DNA from: Inhella proteolytica
GTDB taxonomy: Bacteria > Pseudomonadota > Gammaproteobacteria > Burkholderiales > Burkholderiaceae_C
NCBI RefSeq assembly: GCF_016093275.1
Contig: NZ_JAEDAK010000010.1
Location: 62,001 to 126,000 of the forward strand
Direction: 5' to 3'
Length of the DNA: 64,000 nt
In this document: positions 52,623 to 61,444 of the stretch, in pieces
How positions within the stretch are numbered: position 1 is the first letter of the stretch
Layout of the letters: every line of letters starts with the position of its first letter
Translations under genes and position numbers: made by a program
Notes under the pieces: generated by a model
What the model saw: only the letters and a program-made list of their open reading frames with translations
Told to the model about the DNA's origin: nothing
Databases searched by the model: none

Positions 52623-54146
52623 TCAGGCTCGGATGTCCAGCTCCAACAGGCCCGTCTTGGCCCAGGCCTGCGCCTCCTCGTTCAGCAGGTAGAGCGCCTG
52701 CGGGTGCTGGGCGCCCCAGCCGCGCGCCATCTGCACGCGCACCTGGCGGCCCTGGCGGCGCAGCTGGATGTCCTGCTCCTGGATCGGGCCACGCGCGTGG
52801 CACTTGATGACGGCCAGGCGCAGCGCCAGCACCTGCCAGATCAGGCTGTCGTCGCGCAGCTCGGCCTCAAGTTTGCGCAGGCCGCCGCGCTGGCCCAGCG
52901 CGATCTGGCTGAGGCGGCGCAGCTGGTTCTGCGAGAAGCCCGGCGCGTCCAGATGCGCCAGCAGGTATTGCGCGTGGCGGTGGTGGTCGTGGTGCGAGAC
53001 CAGCATGCCGATCTCGTGCAGCGCCGCGGCCCAGCCCATCTCCAGCTGACGCTCGGGCGCGGCCTCGGCATCGAGCTGGCGGTGCAGGCGCTGGCCGAGT
53101 GCGCGCACGCGCTGGGCCTGCTCGCGGTCCACGGCGAAGCGCTGCTGCAGCTCCAGCACGGTGGGTTCGCGCGGGTCGTCGGCCGGGCGGCGGGCGCGCA
53201 GGCGTTCGTCCAGCTCCACCACCAGGCCCTGGCGCAGCGCGCCCTTGGCGGGCAGGATCTCGTCGATCTCGAAGAGGCTCATCAGCGTGTAGAGGATGCA
53301 CAGCCCCCCGGCCACCACGCCGCGGCGGTCGTCCTTCAGGCCAGGCAGACGCAGCGCCTGCACGCTGCCGGCCTGGATGCAGGCCTCGATGCACCAGCGC
53401 AATCCGTCCGGCGTGATGCGGCCGTCGCTGTGCCCCGAGTCCTCCAGGATCTGCGAGACCGCGCCGGCCGTGCCCGAGCTGCCCAGCACCTCCACCCAAG
53501 CGGGTTGGCAATGCCGGCGGCCGAACAGGGCCAGCGCCTCTTCCAGCTCGGCCGCGGCGGCAATCTGAGCGGCGCGGAAGGCCTCGGCCGTCAGCCGCCC
53601 CTCGGCGAAGTAGCGCACCGACAGGCCGACGCTGCCGATGCGGAACGATTCCACCGCCAGCGGCTGGTCGCCTTGGCCCAGGATCAGTTCGGTGCTGCGG
53701 CCGCCGATGTCGATGACCAGGCGCGTGTGCGCCGCCGGCTGCAGGTGCGAGACGCCGCTGTAGATCAGGCGCGCCTCCTCGCGGCCGGCGATGACCTCCA
53801 CCGGGTGTCCGAGCGCTTCCTGCGCGCGCAAAAGGAAGGCGTCGCGGTTGGCGGCCTCGCGCAGGGTCTGGGTGGCGACGGCGCGCAGGCGCTCGGCCGG
53901 GAAACCCTGCAACTCGCGGCCGAAGCGGCGCAGGCAGTCGAGCGCGCGTGTCATCGCCGCCTCGGTGAGGCGGCCTTCGGCGTCCAGCCCGGCGCCCAGG
54001 CGCACGGGTTCCTTCCAGTAGGCCAGGGTCTTGTAGTCGCCGGCGCGCAGGCGCGCCACTTCCAGGCGGAAGCTGTTCGAGCCCAGGTCGATGGCGGCGT
54101 AGGTGTCGGCCGCCCAGCGGCTGTTCTTCGGCGAGGGGGTCAGCAT
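52623..54146 (-). CDS. ppx: exopolyphosphatase Ppx/GppA
   Basis: A 507-residue enzyme that removes terminal phosphate from polyphosphate (and possibly pppGpp). The ASKHA fold shows AAIDLGSNSFRLEVARL, VIDIGGRSTELILGQ and VEVLGSSGTAGA, and a C-terminal HD-like region with LHEIGMLVSHHDHHRH. It converges with sixA four bases apart. ppk1 and ppx on facing strands would set polyphosphate synthesis against breakdown. Confidence 0.95.
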   Translation of the reverse strand: MLTPSPKNSRWAADTYAAIDLGSNSFRLEVARLRAGDYKTLAYWKEPVRLGAGLDAEGRLTEAAMTRALDCLRRFGRELQGFPAERLRAVATQTLREAANRDAFLLRAQEALGHPVEVIAGREEARLIYSGVSHLQPAAHTRLVIDIGGRSTELILGQGDQPLAVESFRIGSVGLSVRYFAEGRLTAEAFRAAQIAAAAELEEALALFGRRHCQPAWVEVLGSSGTAGAVSQILEDSGHSDGRITPDGLRWCIEACIQAGSVQALRLPGLKDDRRGVVAGGLCILYTLMSLFEIDEILPAKGALRQGLVVELDERLRARRPADDPREPTVLELQQRFAVDREQAQRVRALGQRLHRQLDAEAAPERQLEMGWAAALHEIGMLVSHHDHHRHAQYLLAHLDAPGFSQNQLRRLSQIALGQRGGLRKLEAELRDDSLIWQVLALRLAVIKCHARGPIQEQDIQLRRQGRQVRVQMARGWGAQHPQALYLLNEEAQAWAKTGLLELDIRA

Positions 54147-54244
54147 GGGGCGGGATTCTGTGCCGGTTTCATGACAGGGCCTGCCGGTGCGTGCCGACCC
54201 GCCTGCGACAATCCGCGCCCTTTGCGCTACGCCCTTACGCCCCC

Positions 54245-55018
54245 ATGACCCTTGCCGCCATCGTCCTGGTCACCCTGGTGGGCGGTTTGCTGTCGGTGCT
54301 GATCGCGGCCTGGCTGACCGTGGGCCTGCTCTCGCGCCTGGTCAAGCACCTGGTCAGCCTGTCGGCCGGCGTGCTGCTGGGTACCGCGCTGCTGCATGTG
54401 CTGCCCGAGGCCTTCGAGAGCCAGGCCGGCATCCAGGAGCTGTTCCTGACCCTGCTCGGCGGACTGCTGTTCTTCTTCCTGCTGGAAAAGGTGGAGCTGT
54501 ACCGCCACAGCCACCACCACGAGGGCGACGGGCATGAGCACCACCACCATTTCGACCAGGAGCAGGCCGGCCGGGGCGGGCTCTCGGTGCTGGTGGGCGA
54601 CGGCATCCACAACTTCTGCGACGGCGTGCTGATCGCCGCCGCCTTCCTGACCGACGCCAAGCTCGGCTGGCTGACCGCCGGCGCCATCATTGCGCACGAG
54701 ATTCCGCAGGAGGTGGGCGACTACCTGGTGCTGCTGAACGCCGGCTTCAGCCGCGGGCGCGCACTGTTCTACAACGCGCTCTCGGGCCTGGCCGGCGTGG
54801 TCGGCGGCGTCGCCGGCTACTTCCTGATCCAGCCCTTCGAGAGCCTGCTGCCCTACCTGATGGTGGTGGCGGCCTCCAGCTTCATCTACGTGGCGGTGGC
54901 CGATCTGATCCCGCAGCTGCAGCGCCGCCTGCCCTGGCGCGCCACCGCCCTGCAGCTGCTGTGGCTGGCACTGGGCCTGGGTTTCACTTTGCTACTCGCC
55001 CGCGGCCACGCGCACTGA
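54245..55018 (+). CDS. ZIP family metal transporter
   Basis: A 257-residue inner-membrane protein with about eight helices. A His-rich cytoplasmic loop (HSHHHEGDGHEHHHHFDQE, about residues 84-102) lies after helix 3. The metal-binding helices HNFCDGVLIAAAF (helix 4) and HEIPQEVGDYLVLL (helix 5) are intact. It probably imports or exports zinc or another divalent metal, direction not determinable. The start MTLAAIVLVTL is chosen because the longer frame has no signal. It converges with the binding-protein gene whose stop is at 55019. Confidence 0.92.
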   Translation: MTLAAIVLVTLVGGLLSVLIAAWLTVGLLSRLVKHLVSLSAGVLLGTALLHVLPEAFESQAGIQELFLTLLGGLLFFFLLEKVELYRHSHHHEGDGHEHHHHFDQEQAGRGGLSVLVGDGIHNFCDGVLIAAAFLTDAKLGWLTAGAIIAHEIPQEVGDYLVLLNAGFSRGRALFYNALSGLAGVVGGVAGYFLIQPFESLLPYLMVVAASSFIYVAVADLIPQLQRRLPWRATALQLLWLALGLGFTLLLARGHAH

Positions 55019-56113
55019 TCAGGGCAAGTAGAGGATCTTCAGGCTGGCGTCCAGCTCGTGCAGCGGCAGCACGCCGATGGCCAGGGGCTGACGGCGCAGC
55101 TGGGCGCGTAGCTGGCTGGGGGTGTCCAGCTGCAGCGGCTTGCGGCTGCCGCCGCTGAAGGTGGCGCGTGACCATTCGGCGCGTAGCTGCGCGGCACTGC
55201 GGCGCAGCACCTGTTCGGCAAAGGGCGCCAGCCAGGCATCGCCCGGCACCAGCAGCTGCGGCACGCGGCCGTCCTCCAGGGTCTTGAGGCGGCGCAGGAA
55301 CAGTGCCTCGACCTCGTCGCGGCCCAGCGCCGGCAGCTCGCTTTGTGCCGCCGCCACCACTGCCACGGTGGGGATGCCGTGGCGGCGCAGCAGGGCGTCC
55401 AGCAGGCCCTGCTCGCGCAGCGCCTGCAGCGCGGCGAACACGTCGGCCGCCCGCACCTTGCTGGCGCGTGGCACGGCGCAATGCGCATTGGCGTGGCCCA
55501 GCGGCAGGCGCCAGCGCCCCAGGGGCGGGTCGGGCTGCTCGCGCAGGTAGTGGCTCAGCTCGAACTGCGTCGTCACCGCGTACTGCGTGCGGCCCAGGGC
55601 GAGCTTGCGCAGGGCCTTGTCCGGGGCCGGCGCGTCGTCGCGCTTCCAGGTGCCGGCGCCGAATTGCGCGTCCAGCATCGGGTAGCTGTAGTGCAAGACC
55701 GCGCCCACGGTCTGGTCCAGGCGCATGTCCGCCAGGCGCTGCAGCGGCGCGCTGTTTGTCGAACCCACCAGCACCTCGGGCAGGGCCCAGAGCGGTTGGC
55801 TCCATTCGTACATGCCGGGCTGGCGCACCCAATCGGGGTTGGCGTGGCAGCGCAGGTCGATCTCGCCGGCCTCGGCGGCCTGGTCCAGCCGGGCGCGCGG
55901 CAGCATCACGAAGGTGGCCTTGCGCTTGAGCTGCTGGGCCAGCAGATGGGCCAGCTCGGCATTCAAGCCCTCGGGGGCCTGGCCCTCGCGCTGGCTCAGG
56001 AAGGGAGCGGCCCAGGCCGTGGACAAGCCCACCCGCAGCAGCGGCGTGTCCTCGGCGGCCAGCGCCACCGTGGTGAGCAGGCCGAGGCTGAGGGAGGCGA
56101 GGGCGCGGCGCAT
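55019..56113 (-). CDS. two-lobed binding protein: SBP_bac_3-like plus PstS-like C-terminus
   Basis: A 364-residue exported protein with signal LGLLTTVALAAE. Residues about 25-245 follow the SBP_bac_3 pattern (LLRVGLSTAWAAPFLS, LNAELAHLLAQQLKRK, EGEIDLRC-like). Residues about 260-360 look like the PstS-like domain: DEVEALFLRRLKTLEDGR, QVLRRSAAQLRAEW and RQPLAIGVLPL. The fusion is odd. The start abuts the porin stop upstream (TAG then ATG), so the two are coexpressed. The ligand is unknown; phosphate is only one possibility. Confidence 0.72.
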   Translation of the reverse strand: MRRALASLSLGLLTTVALAAEDTPLLRVGLSTAWAAPFLSQREGQAPEGLNAELAHLLAQQLKRKATFVMLPRARLDQAAEAGEIDLRCHANPDWVRQPGMYEWSQPLWALPEVLVGSTNSAPLQRLADMRLDQTVGAVLHYSYPMLDAQFGAGTWKRDDAPAPDKALRKLALGRTQYAVTTQFELSHYLREQPDPPLGRWRLPLGHANAHCAVPRASKVRAADVFAALQALREQGLLDALLRRHGIPTVAVVAAAQSELPALGRDEVEALFLRRLKTLEDGRVPQLLVPGDAWLAPFAEQVLRRSAAQLRAEWSRATFSGGSRKPLQLDTPSQLRAQLRRQPLAIGVLPLHELDASLKILYLP

Positions 56114-57385
56114 CTAGAACACGAAGTCCAGGTTCAGCGACCACTGGTTGACGCGGCCGTCCCAGGCCGGCCCCTGGTAGGGGCCGATGGGCGGCGGCGC
56201 CGGCACCTCCAGGTAATGGCTCTGCCCGGTGATGCGGCCCTCGCGCGTGGCGCGGTAGCGCTCCCATTGCAGCTTGAGCGCGGCGCGGGCATGGAAGTCC
56301 CAGCGCAGGCCCAGCTGGGTGATGCGGCGGTCGTTCGGCGTCTGCAGGTAGAGGTCGATCAGCTGGTTGGCCTGGCGCGCCGCGGCCGGTGCTGCCGGGT
56401 GCGTCTGCAGGCCCAGCGGCGGCTCCTTGAAGCGGATTTCCCCCAGCACCACATAGGGCGACCAATCGCCCAGCCGATGCGCCGCCAGCACGTACCAGGC
56501 GAGGGAGTCCGCCACGATGGAGTTGTTGCTGCTGCGCCGAGCGATCTCGGCGGTCAGCGACCAGCTGCCGCTCTCGTGCTGCAGGGCCACGGTCTGCACC
56601 TGCGCGTGCACGCCCTCCAGCGGTGCACGCGCAGCCAGCACGGCGGCACAGTTGGTGCAGGCGGTGGCGCCGGCAATGAGCTGGCTGTAGAGCCGCTGCA
56701 CATTGGCCAGGTGCATGTCGAAGCGGTAGTCGGAGCCGGCCACGCGCAGGCTCCAGGGCCCCTCGTCGTAGCGCAGCGCCAGACTGACCATGCGGTCGGC
56801 ATCGATGGTGCCGGAGGGCAGGGCCAACTCGGCGCGGCCGGCGCTGAACTCGGTGCGCAGCTCGCCCTGCGCCAGGCTGCGCGCATGGCGCAGCGCCAGC
56901 CCGTCCACATGGGTGAAGGGGTTGAGCTGGTAGACCGTGTTGACCGGCCGCACCGTGGTCTGGGCATAGCCCAGGTGGCGCGTCTCGGAATGCAGGAACA
57001 CCGGCAGCGCGGTGCGGCCGAGCTTGAGGTTCAGATTGGGCTGGGCGTCCCAACCGAGGTAGATCCACTCATTGCGCGGGCGCTGGCCGTAGCGCACGTC
57101 GTCGCGGGCCAGCAGCTGCCAGACGGCCTGCACGCCCGGCGCGAACTCGTAGCGGGTTTGCACCGCGAGCAGGCTGTCGCCGTCGAAGCGCACGCGGCCA
57201 TTCAGGCTGGTGTTGCGGTTGCGGCCATCGCCGCGCACCCCCACCACCGGGTCATCGGCCACATGCGCGGCCAGCGTGCCATAGCCTTCAATCTGCCAGG
57301 GGCGCGGCTCTTCGACCCCGTCGCTGGCCTGGGCCAACGGTGCCAGGGCCAGCAGGCCCCAGCCCAGCATGCGAACTCTGCGCAT
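56114..57385 (-). CDS. outer-membrane porin-like protein, 423 aa
   Basis: Signal peptide (MLGWGLLALAPLAQA) and then a beta-barrel pattern: EGYGTLAAHVADDP, ARDDVRYGQRPRNEWIYLGW, LNLKLGRTALPVFLH, and a final strand NLDFVF with a C-terminal aromatic residue, as needed for outer-membrane insertion. GGGAGGATGA lies upstream of the ATG. Family not certain: it resembles general porin-type barrels. It is translationally adjacent to the binding protein, which suggests a shared substrate. Confidence 0.8.
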   Translation of the reverse strand: MRRVRMLGWGLLALAPLAQASDGVEEPRPWQIEGYGTLAAHVADDPVVGVRGDGRNRNTSLNGRVRFDGDSLLAVQTRYEFAPGVQAVWQLLARDDVRYGQRPRNEWIYLGWDAQPNLNLKLGRTALPVFLHSETRHLGYAQTTVRPVNTVYQLNPFTHVDGLALRHARSLAQGELRTEFSAGRAELALPSGTIDADRMVSLALRYDEGPWSLRVAGSDYRFDMHLANVQRLYSQLIAGATACTNCAAVLAARAPLEGVHAQVQTVALQHESGSWSLTAEIARRSSNNSIVADSLAWYVLAAHRLGDWSPYVVLGEIRFKEPPLGLQTHPAAPAAARQANQLIDLYLQTPNDRRITQLGLRWDFHARAALKLQWERYRATREGRITGQSHYLEVPAPPPIGPYQGPAWDGRVNQWSLNLDFVF

Positions 57386-57474
57386 TCATCCTCCCGCCCC
57401 CGCTGGGACGGGGGTGAGCGGACTCTAGTGCAGCCCTGCGCGAAGGGCCAGCCTTCGCTGTGCAAGCCAGGGTT

Positions 57475-57909
57475 TCAACGCACCACCAGCACGGGGATCT
57501 TGCTGTGCGTCAGCACCTTCTGGGTCTCGCTGCCCAGCAGCAGGGCCGAGACGCCGCGGCGGCCGTGGCTGGCCATGACGAGCAGATCGGCCTTGATGCG
57601 CTCGGCGTGGTCGACGATGGCACGCCAGGGCTGCGTACCTTCCACGCTGCTGGCCTCGCAGCGCACGCCGGCGGCGCTGGCGGCGTTCTGCACCGCCAGC
57701 AGGCGGGCGTTGGCCACGCGCAACTCGGCGTCCAGGTGTTCCTGGGGGCTGATGGGCTGGGTCTCGGCCAGCGGGCTGTAGGGGTAGGGCTCGGTGACGG
57801 TCAGCGCGTACAGCTGGCTGCCGAGCTTCTGGGCCAGTTCGACCGCCTGGGCCACGGCGGTGGCGGTGATGTCGGACCCATCGGTGGTGACGAGGATGCG
57901 GGCGTACAT
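57475..57909 (-). CDS. universal stress protein UspA family
   Basis: A 144-residue single UspA domain: YARILVTTDGSDIT at the start, LTVTEPYP, then the nucleotide-binding signature VMASHGRRGVSALLLGSETQKV (G-2x-G-9x-GS pattern) and PVLVVR at the end. ATP binding is expected. I choose the ATG at 57909; the longer frame has no support. Induction by stress is known for the family; nothing in the upstream bases shows it here. Confidence 0.93.
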   Translation of the reverse strand: MYARILVTTDGSDITATAVAQAVELAQKLGSQLYALTVTEPYPYSPLAETQPISPQEHLDAELRVANARLLAVQNAASAAGVRCEASSVEGTQPWRAIVDHAERIKADLLVMASHGRRGVSALLLGSETQKVLTHSKIPVLVVR

Positions 57910-58008
57910 GCGAGGCTCCCGTTGAAGACCCCGGCAGTCTGCCGGCCGGCCCGGGGGCGGGCCTTGCGCTTCGTCAAGGATGCCCCCAGGCGACCGGCTG
58001 GCGCCCGT

Positions 58009-58055
58009 CGCCGCCCCCCCGAGGGGGGGTGAGTCAACTCGGGAGCGGCCCGTCG
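58009..58055. repeat. intergenic GC-rich repeat, copy 2
   Basis: CGCCGCCCCCCC, GAGGGGGGG, a spacer, and TCGGGAGCGGCCCGTCG. Start and end match the copy at 37012-37056. Its spacer overlaps a 9-bp inverted repeat (TGAGTCAAC at 58030-58038 and GTTGACTCA at 58055-58063), whose right arm includes the sulfurtransferase stop codon; this hairpin may end that transcript. Confidence 0.5.
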
Positions 58056-58060
58056 TTGAC

Positions 58061-58915
58061 TCAATAGCGTGCCAGCGGGCGCGCGGGGTCGGCGCACCAT
58101 TCGCTCCAGGAGCCCGGGTAGAGCCGGCCCTCGCCCAGGCCGGCCAGGGCCTGGCTGAAGAGGTTGTGGCAGGCGGTGACGCCCGAGCCGCACTGGTGCA
58201 GCACCTCGCCCGGTGCTTCGCCCAGCAGGGCCTGCCATTCGGCGCGCAGCTGCGCCGCCGGCTTGAAGCGGCCATCGGGCTGCAGGTTGAGGGCAAAGGG
58301 GCGGTTCAGGGCGCCGGGAATGTGGCCGGCCTGGCGGTCCAGGGGTTCGACTTCGCCGCGGTAGCGCTCGGGGGCGCGAGCATCCACCAGGAGCTGGCGG
58401 CCCAGTTGGGCCAGCAGGCCGGCGGCGTCGATGGTGGTCATGCCGGGCGCCGGCAACTGGGCCGGCGGGCGCAGCGCGCTGCAGGCCGGGGTGTCGGTCT
58501 GTAGCGCCAGGCCCGCGGCCGGCCAGGCGCCGAAGCCGCCATCCAGCAGGCGCACGGAGGTCTCGCCCAGCCAGCGCAGCATCCACCACAGGCGCACGGC
58601 AAACATGCCCCCGCTGCCGTCATACGCGACCACCGCGCGGCCCTGCTGCCAGCCGCGCGCCGCCAACCGGGCGGCGAACTCCTCGCGCGTGGGCAGCGGG
58701 TGGCGGCCACGGAAGCGCCCGGCGGCGTCGTGCAGCGGGGCGCTCAGGTCTTCGTCCAGATGCAGGTAATGCGCGCCGGGCAGATGGCCCTGCGCGTAGG
58801 CGGCACGGCCGGCCTGCGGGTTGCCGAGCTCGAAGCGGCAGTCGAACAGCAGCGGCGGATTGGGGCCCTGCAGGTCACGCTGCAGGTCGGGGGCGGAGAT
58901 CAGCATGTCATTCAT
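58061..58915 (-). CDS. sseA: rhodanese-type sulfurtransferase (SseA-like)
   Basis: A 284-residue two-domain rhodanese. The inactive first domain has FDCRFELGNPQAGRAAY, and the second has the active loop CGSGVTACHN with the persulfide Cys. The CGSGVTA-type loop is that of 3-mercaptopyruvate sulfurtransferases. The start overlaps the DMT transporter stop by eight bases. Substrate (thiosulfate or mercaptopyruvate) is assigned by loop type only. Confidence 0.9.
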   Translation of the reverse strand: MNDMLISAPDLQRDLQGPNPPLLFDCRFELGNPQAGRAAYAQGHLPGAHYLHLDEDLSAPLHDAAGRFRGRHPLPTREEFAARLAARGWQQGRAVVAYDGSGGMFAVRLWWMLRWLGETSVRLLDGGFGAWPAAGLALQTDTPACSALRPPAQLPAPGMTTIDAAGLLAQLGRQLLVDARAPERYRGEVEPLDRQAGHIPGALNRPFALNLQPDGRFKPAAQLRAEWQALLGEAPGEVLHQCGSGVTACHNLFSQALAGLGEGRLYPGSWSEWCADPARPLARY

Positions 58916-59807
58916 TGTGGGCGTCCGATGGGAGATCCTTGGCCTGGTGGCTGCGCAGCAGGGTGGCCGTGAGGCCGGCGCCGACGATGAGCAGCATGCC
59001 CAGCAGCGCCAGCCAGCCCGGCGCCTCGTCGAACACCAGCCAGCCCAGCAGGGCTGAGAACACGATGCCGCTGTAGTTCAGGCTGGCATTGGCCAGCACC
59101 TTGCCGCGCGCATAGGCGGCCGTCATCAGCACCTGGGCCAGGGTGGCGCTGACCCCCACGGCCAGCAGCAAGCCCATGCCGACCAGGCTGTGACCCTGCG
59201 GCCGCGGCGGTGCCGGCGTGAAGAGCGAGAGCAGGCCGGCAGCGACGACGCCGGCGAGCGAGAAGTAGAAGACCACGCGGATCTCCGGTTCGCCCGCGCG
59301 CCCCAGGGCGGTGACCTGCAGATAAGCCATGGCCGCGAGCATCCCCGAGGCCAGGCCGGCCAGGCCCCAGGGCAGCTGGTCGCGCGCGAAGGTGGGCTGC
59401 AGCACCAGGGCCACGCCGATGAAGCCCACCAGCACGGCCACGATGAGGCGCGGGTCCAGGCTTTTGCCGCCGAGCAGGATGGCGCCGCCCAGCAGGAACA
59501 AGGCCATCCAGATCGCGCTCATCTGGTTCAGCGTCATCGCCGTGGCCAGCGGCAGGCCGGCGATGGCCCAGAACCACAGCAGCAGCGCCGCCACGCCGAT
59601 GACGCCGCGCCAGACATGCATCCAGGGCAGGCGCGTGCCCAGCGCCACGCCGCGCCAGCGTGCCAGCCCCAGCAGCAGGGCTACGCCCACCAGGCTGCGA
59701 ACCAGCAGGATCTCGCTCGGGCTGTACTGGCTGCTGGCGAGCTTGACGCACAGGCCCATCAGGCTGAACAGCAGGGCGGCGCCGAGCATCAGGAAGGGTG
59801 CGGGCAT
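58908..59807 (-). CDS. DMT-family (EamA) transporter
   Basis: A 299-residue protein with ten membrane helices in two EamA halves. MLGAALLFSLMGLCVKLASSQYSPSEILLVRSLVG starts the first and FYFSLAGVVAAGLLSLFTP the second; a short cytoplasmic tail follows. Exporter of metabolites or amino acids is typical; the substrate is unknown. It overlaps the sulfurtransferase by eight bases and is separated from the Rieske gene by a terminator. Confidence 0.9.
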   Translation of the reverse strand: MPAPFLMLGAALLFSLMGLCVKLASSQYSPSEILLVRSLVGVALLLGLARWRGVALGTRLPWMHVWRGVIGVAALLLWFWAIAGLPLATAMTLNQMSAIWMALFLLGGAILLGGKSLDPRLIVAVLVGFIGVALVLQPTFARDQLPWGLAGLASGMLAAMAYLQVTALGRAGEPEIRVVFYFSLAGVVAAGLLSLFTPAPPRPQGHSLVGMGLLLAVGVSATLAQVLMTAAYARGKVLANASLNYSGIVFSALLGWLVFDEAPGWLALLGMLLIVGAGLTATLLRSHQAKDLPSDAHNE

Positions 59808-59815
59808 GGGGAATG

Positions 59816-59840
59816 AAAAACGCCCGGCGGACCGGGCGTT
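59816..59840 (-). terminator. Rho-independent terminator of the Rieske gene
   Basis: On the minus strand AACGCCCGG, TCCG, CCGGGCGTT, then TTTC. It begins five bases after the Rieske stop and stops read-through into the DMT transporter gene. Confidence 0.85.
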
Positions 59841-59844
59841 GCTT

Positions 59845-60954
59845 TCAAAGCGCCATTTTCTGGCGGTACCACTGGTGGAAGTGCTTCATGCCGTCTTCCA
59901 TCGGGCTCTGGTAAGGGCCGACCTCGTTGTCGCCGCGCTCCATCAGCGCGCGGCGCCCGGCATCCATGCGCTCGCCGATCTCGTCGTCCTCGATGCAGGT
60001 TTCCATGTAGGCGGCCTGCTGGGCTTCGACGAACTCGCGCTCGAAGGCGGCGATCTCTTCCGGGTAGAAGAACTCGACGACGTTGAGCGTCTTGTTCGGC
60101 CCCTGCGGATAGAGGTTGGAAACCACCAGCACATGCGGATACCACTCGACCATCAGGGTCGGGTAGTAGGTCAGCCAGATGGCGCCCTGCTTGGGCGGCT
60201 GGCCCTCGCGGAACTTCATCAGGGCGTCGTGCCAGCGGCGGTAGACCTTGGAGCCGGGCTTGTCGAGCGCGCCCTTGACGCCCACCGTCTGCACCGAGAA
60301 CTCCTTGCCCCATTGCCAGGCCAGGTCGTCACAGGTGACGAACTGCCCCAGGCCGGGGTGGAAGGGGCCGACGTGGTAGTCCTCCAGATAGACCTCGATG
60401 AAGGTCTTCCAGTTGTAGTTGCACTCGTGCACCTGCACCTTGTCGAGCACATAGCCGCTGAAGTCCAGATCCTGGGCCACCTGCAGGCCGGCCAGGTCGA
60501 CGGTGATGTCGCGGCCGTTGTCCTCGAACAGCAGGCCGTTCCACTCGCGCAGGTTCCAGCGGTTCAGGTGCAGGCAGGGGTCTTCGGGGAAATGCGGCGC
60601 GCCGATCAGCTCGCCCTGCAGGCCGTAGGTCCAGCGGTGCAGGGGGCAGACGATGTTGCTGCCGCTGTTGCCGCGGCCCTTCAGCATCACCGCCTGGCGG
60701 TGGCGGCAGATGTTGGAAATGAGCTGCACGCCCTCATGCCCGCGCACCAGCGCGCGGCCTTCGCCTTCCTGGGCCAGGGCCAGGTAATCGCCCACCTCGG
60801 GCACCGCGAGCTGGTGCCCGATGTAGCGGGGGCCAGGTCGGATGATGCGCTCCTGCTCGCGCTCGTAGAGCGCCTGATCGAAATAAGCAGAAACGGGGAG
60901 CTGCGTGGTGTGACCGCTTTTCAGCGCCCCGATGGCCAAGCTCAGATCCGACAT
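59845..60954 (-). CDS. Rieske non-haem iron oxygenase alpha subunit-like protein
   Basis: A 369-residue oxygenase. The Rieske [2Fe-2S] site has C83-R-H85 and C103-P-L-H106. The mononuclear iron site has EDYHVGPFHPG with His194 and His199, a ligand pattern of aromatic-ring and choline/carnitine monooxygenases. The start is the ATG at 60954; the longer frame has no support. No reductase or ferredoxin gene adjoins, so electron supply must come from elsewhere. The substrate is unknown. Confidence 0.88.
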   Translation of the reverse strand: MSDLSLAIGALKSGHTTQLPVSAYFDQALYEREQERIIRPGPRYIGHQLAVPEVGDYLALAQEGEGRALVRGHEGVQLISNICRHRQAVMLKGRGNSGSNIVCPLHRWTYGLQGELIGAPHFPEDPCLHLNRWNLREWNGLLFEDNGRDITVDLAGLQVAQDLDFSGYVLDKVQVHECNYNWKTFIEVYLEDYHVGPFHPGLGQFVTCDDLAWQWGKEFSVQTVGVKGALDKPGSKVYRRWHDALMKFREGQPPKQGAIWLTYYPTLMVEWYPHVLVVSNLYPQGPNKTLNVVEFFYPEEIAAFEREFVEAQQAAYMETCIEDDEIGERMDAGRRALMERGDNEVGPYQSPMEDGMKHFHQWYRQKMAL

Positions 60955-61023
60955 GATCCAAGGGTCTCCAAGACACCCGTCGTTCGGGCCGCCTTGAATG
61001 GGTGGCGGTCCTTCGACGTACAA

Positions 61024-61044
61024 AAGCCCGGCGACACCGGGCTT
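61024..61044 (-). other. hairpin with T-run upstream of the Rieske gene
   Basis: Arms of eight bases (61024-61031 and 61037-61044) around five bases; read leftward, TTTTG follows. It lies 70 bases before the Rieske start, so it may be an attenuator or a terminator of an upstream short RNA. No gene on this strand lies between it and dxs territory. Confidence 0.4.
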
Positions 61045-61106
61045 GCGAACCCTGGCGCACGGCGCGCGAGGGGGGTCGGATTCTAGCCATCCTCCGTGAA
61101 AACCCA

Positions 61107-61121
61107 CCCGCCGTGGGCGGG
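61107..61121. other. GC hairpin between the Rieske gene and xseB
   Basis: CCCGCC, GTG, GGCGGG. Read leftward it is followed by TGGGTTTTC, read rightward by CTTTG. Six-base stem only. With the hairpin at 61024-61044 it makes a second terminator-like element in the same 250-base region. Confidence 0.3.
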
Positions 61122-61207
61122 CTTTGATGACCCTCCCTAAGCGGGGGATCTGGGGTTCTCCTGGGGGGTGGCCGCCTACAATCGCGCCCCTTTTTCTGTC
61201 GCCGGCC

Positions 61208-61444
61208 ATGCCCAAAAGCGCGAAACCCCCTGTTCCCGCAAGCTTTGATGCCGCGCTGGCCGAGCTGGAGCAATTGGTCGGCGCCATGGAAGGCGGCGCC
61301 TTGCCGCTGGAGCAGCTGCTCAGCGGCTACCAGCGCGGGGCCGAGCTGCTGGGTTTCTGCCGTGAGCGCCTGCAGAGCGTGGAACAACAAGTAAAGCTGC
61401 TGGACGAAGGCACGCTGAAGGCCTGGGAGGACGGCTCCGCATGA
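61208..61444 (+). CDS. xseB: exodeoxyribonuclease VII small subunit
   Basis: A 78-residue helical protein with [39 protein letters not shown] and LDEGTLKAW, matching XseB. It joins XseA to degrade single-stranded DNA. I chose the ATG at 61208; an earlier in-frame ATG would add a non-conserved leader. It overlaps ispA by four bases, the usual xseB-ispA-dxs order. Confidence 0.95.
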   Translation: MPKSAKPPVPASFDAALAELEQLVGAMEGGALPLEQLLSGYQRGAELLGFCRERLQSVEQQVKLLDEGTLKAWEDGSA

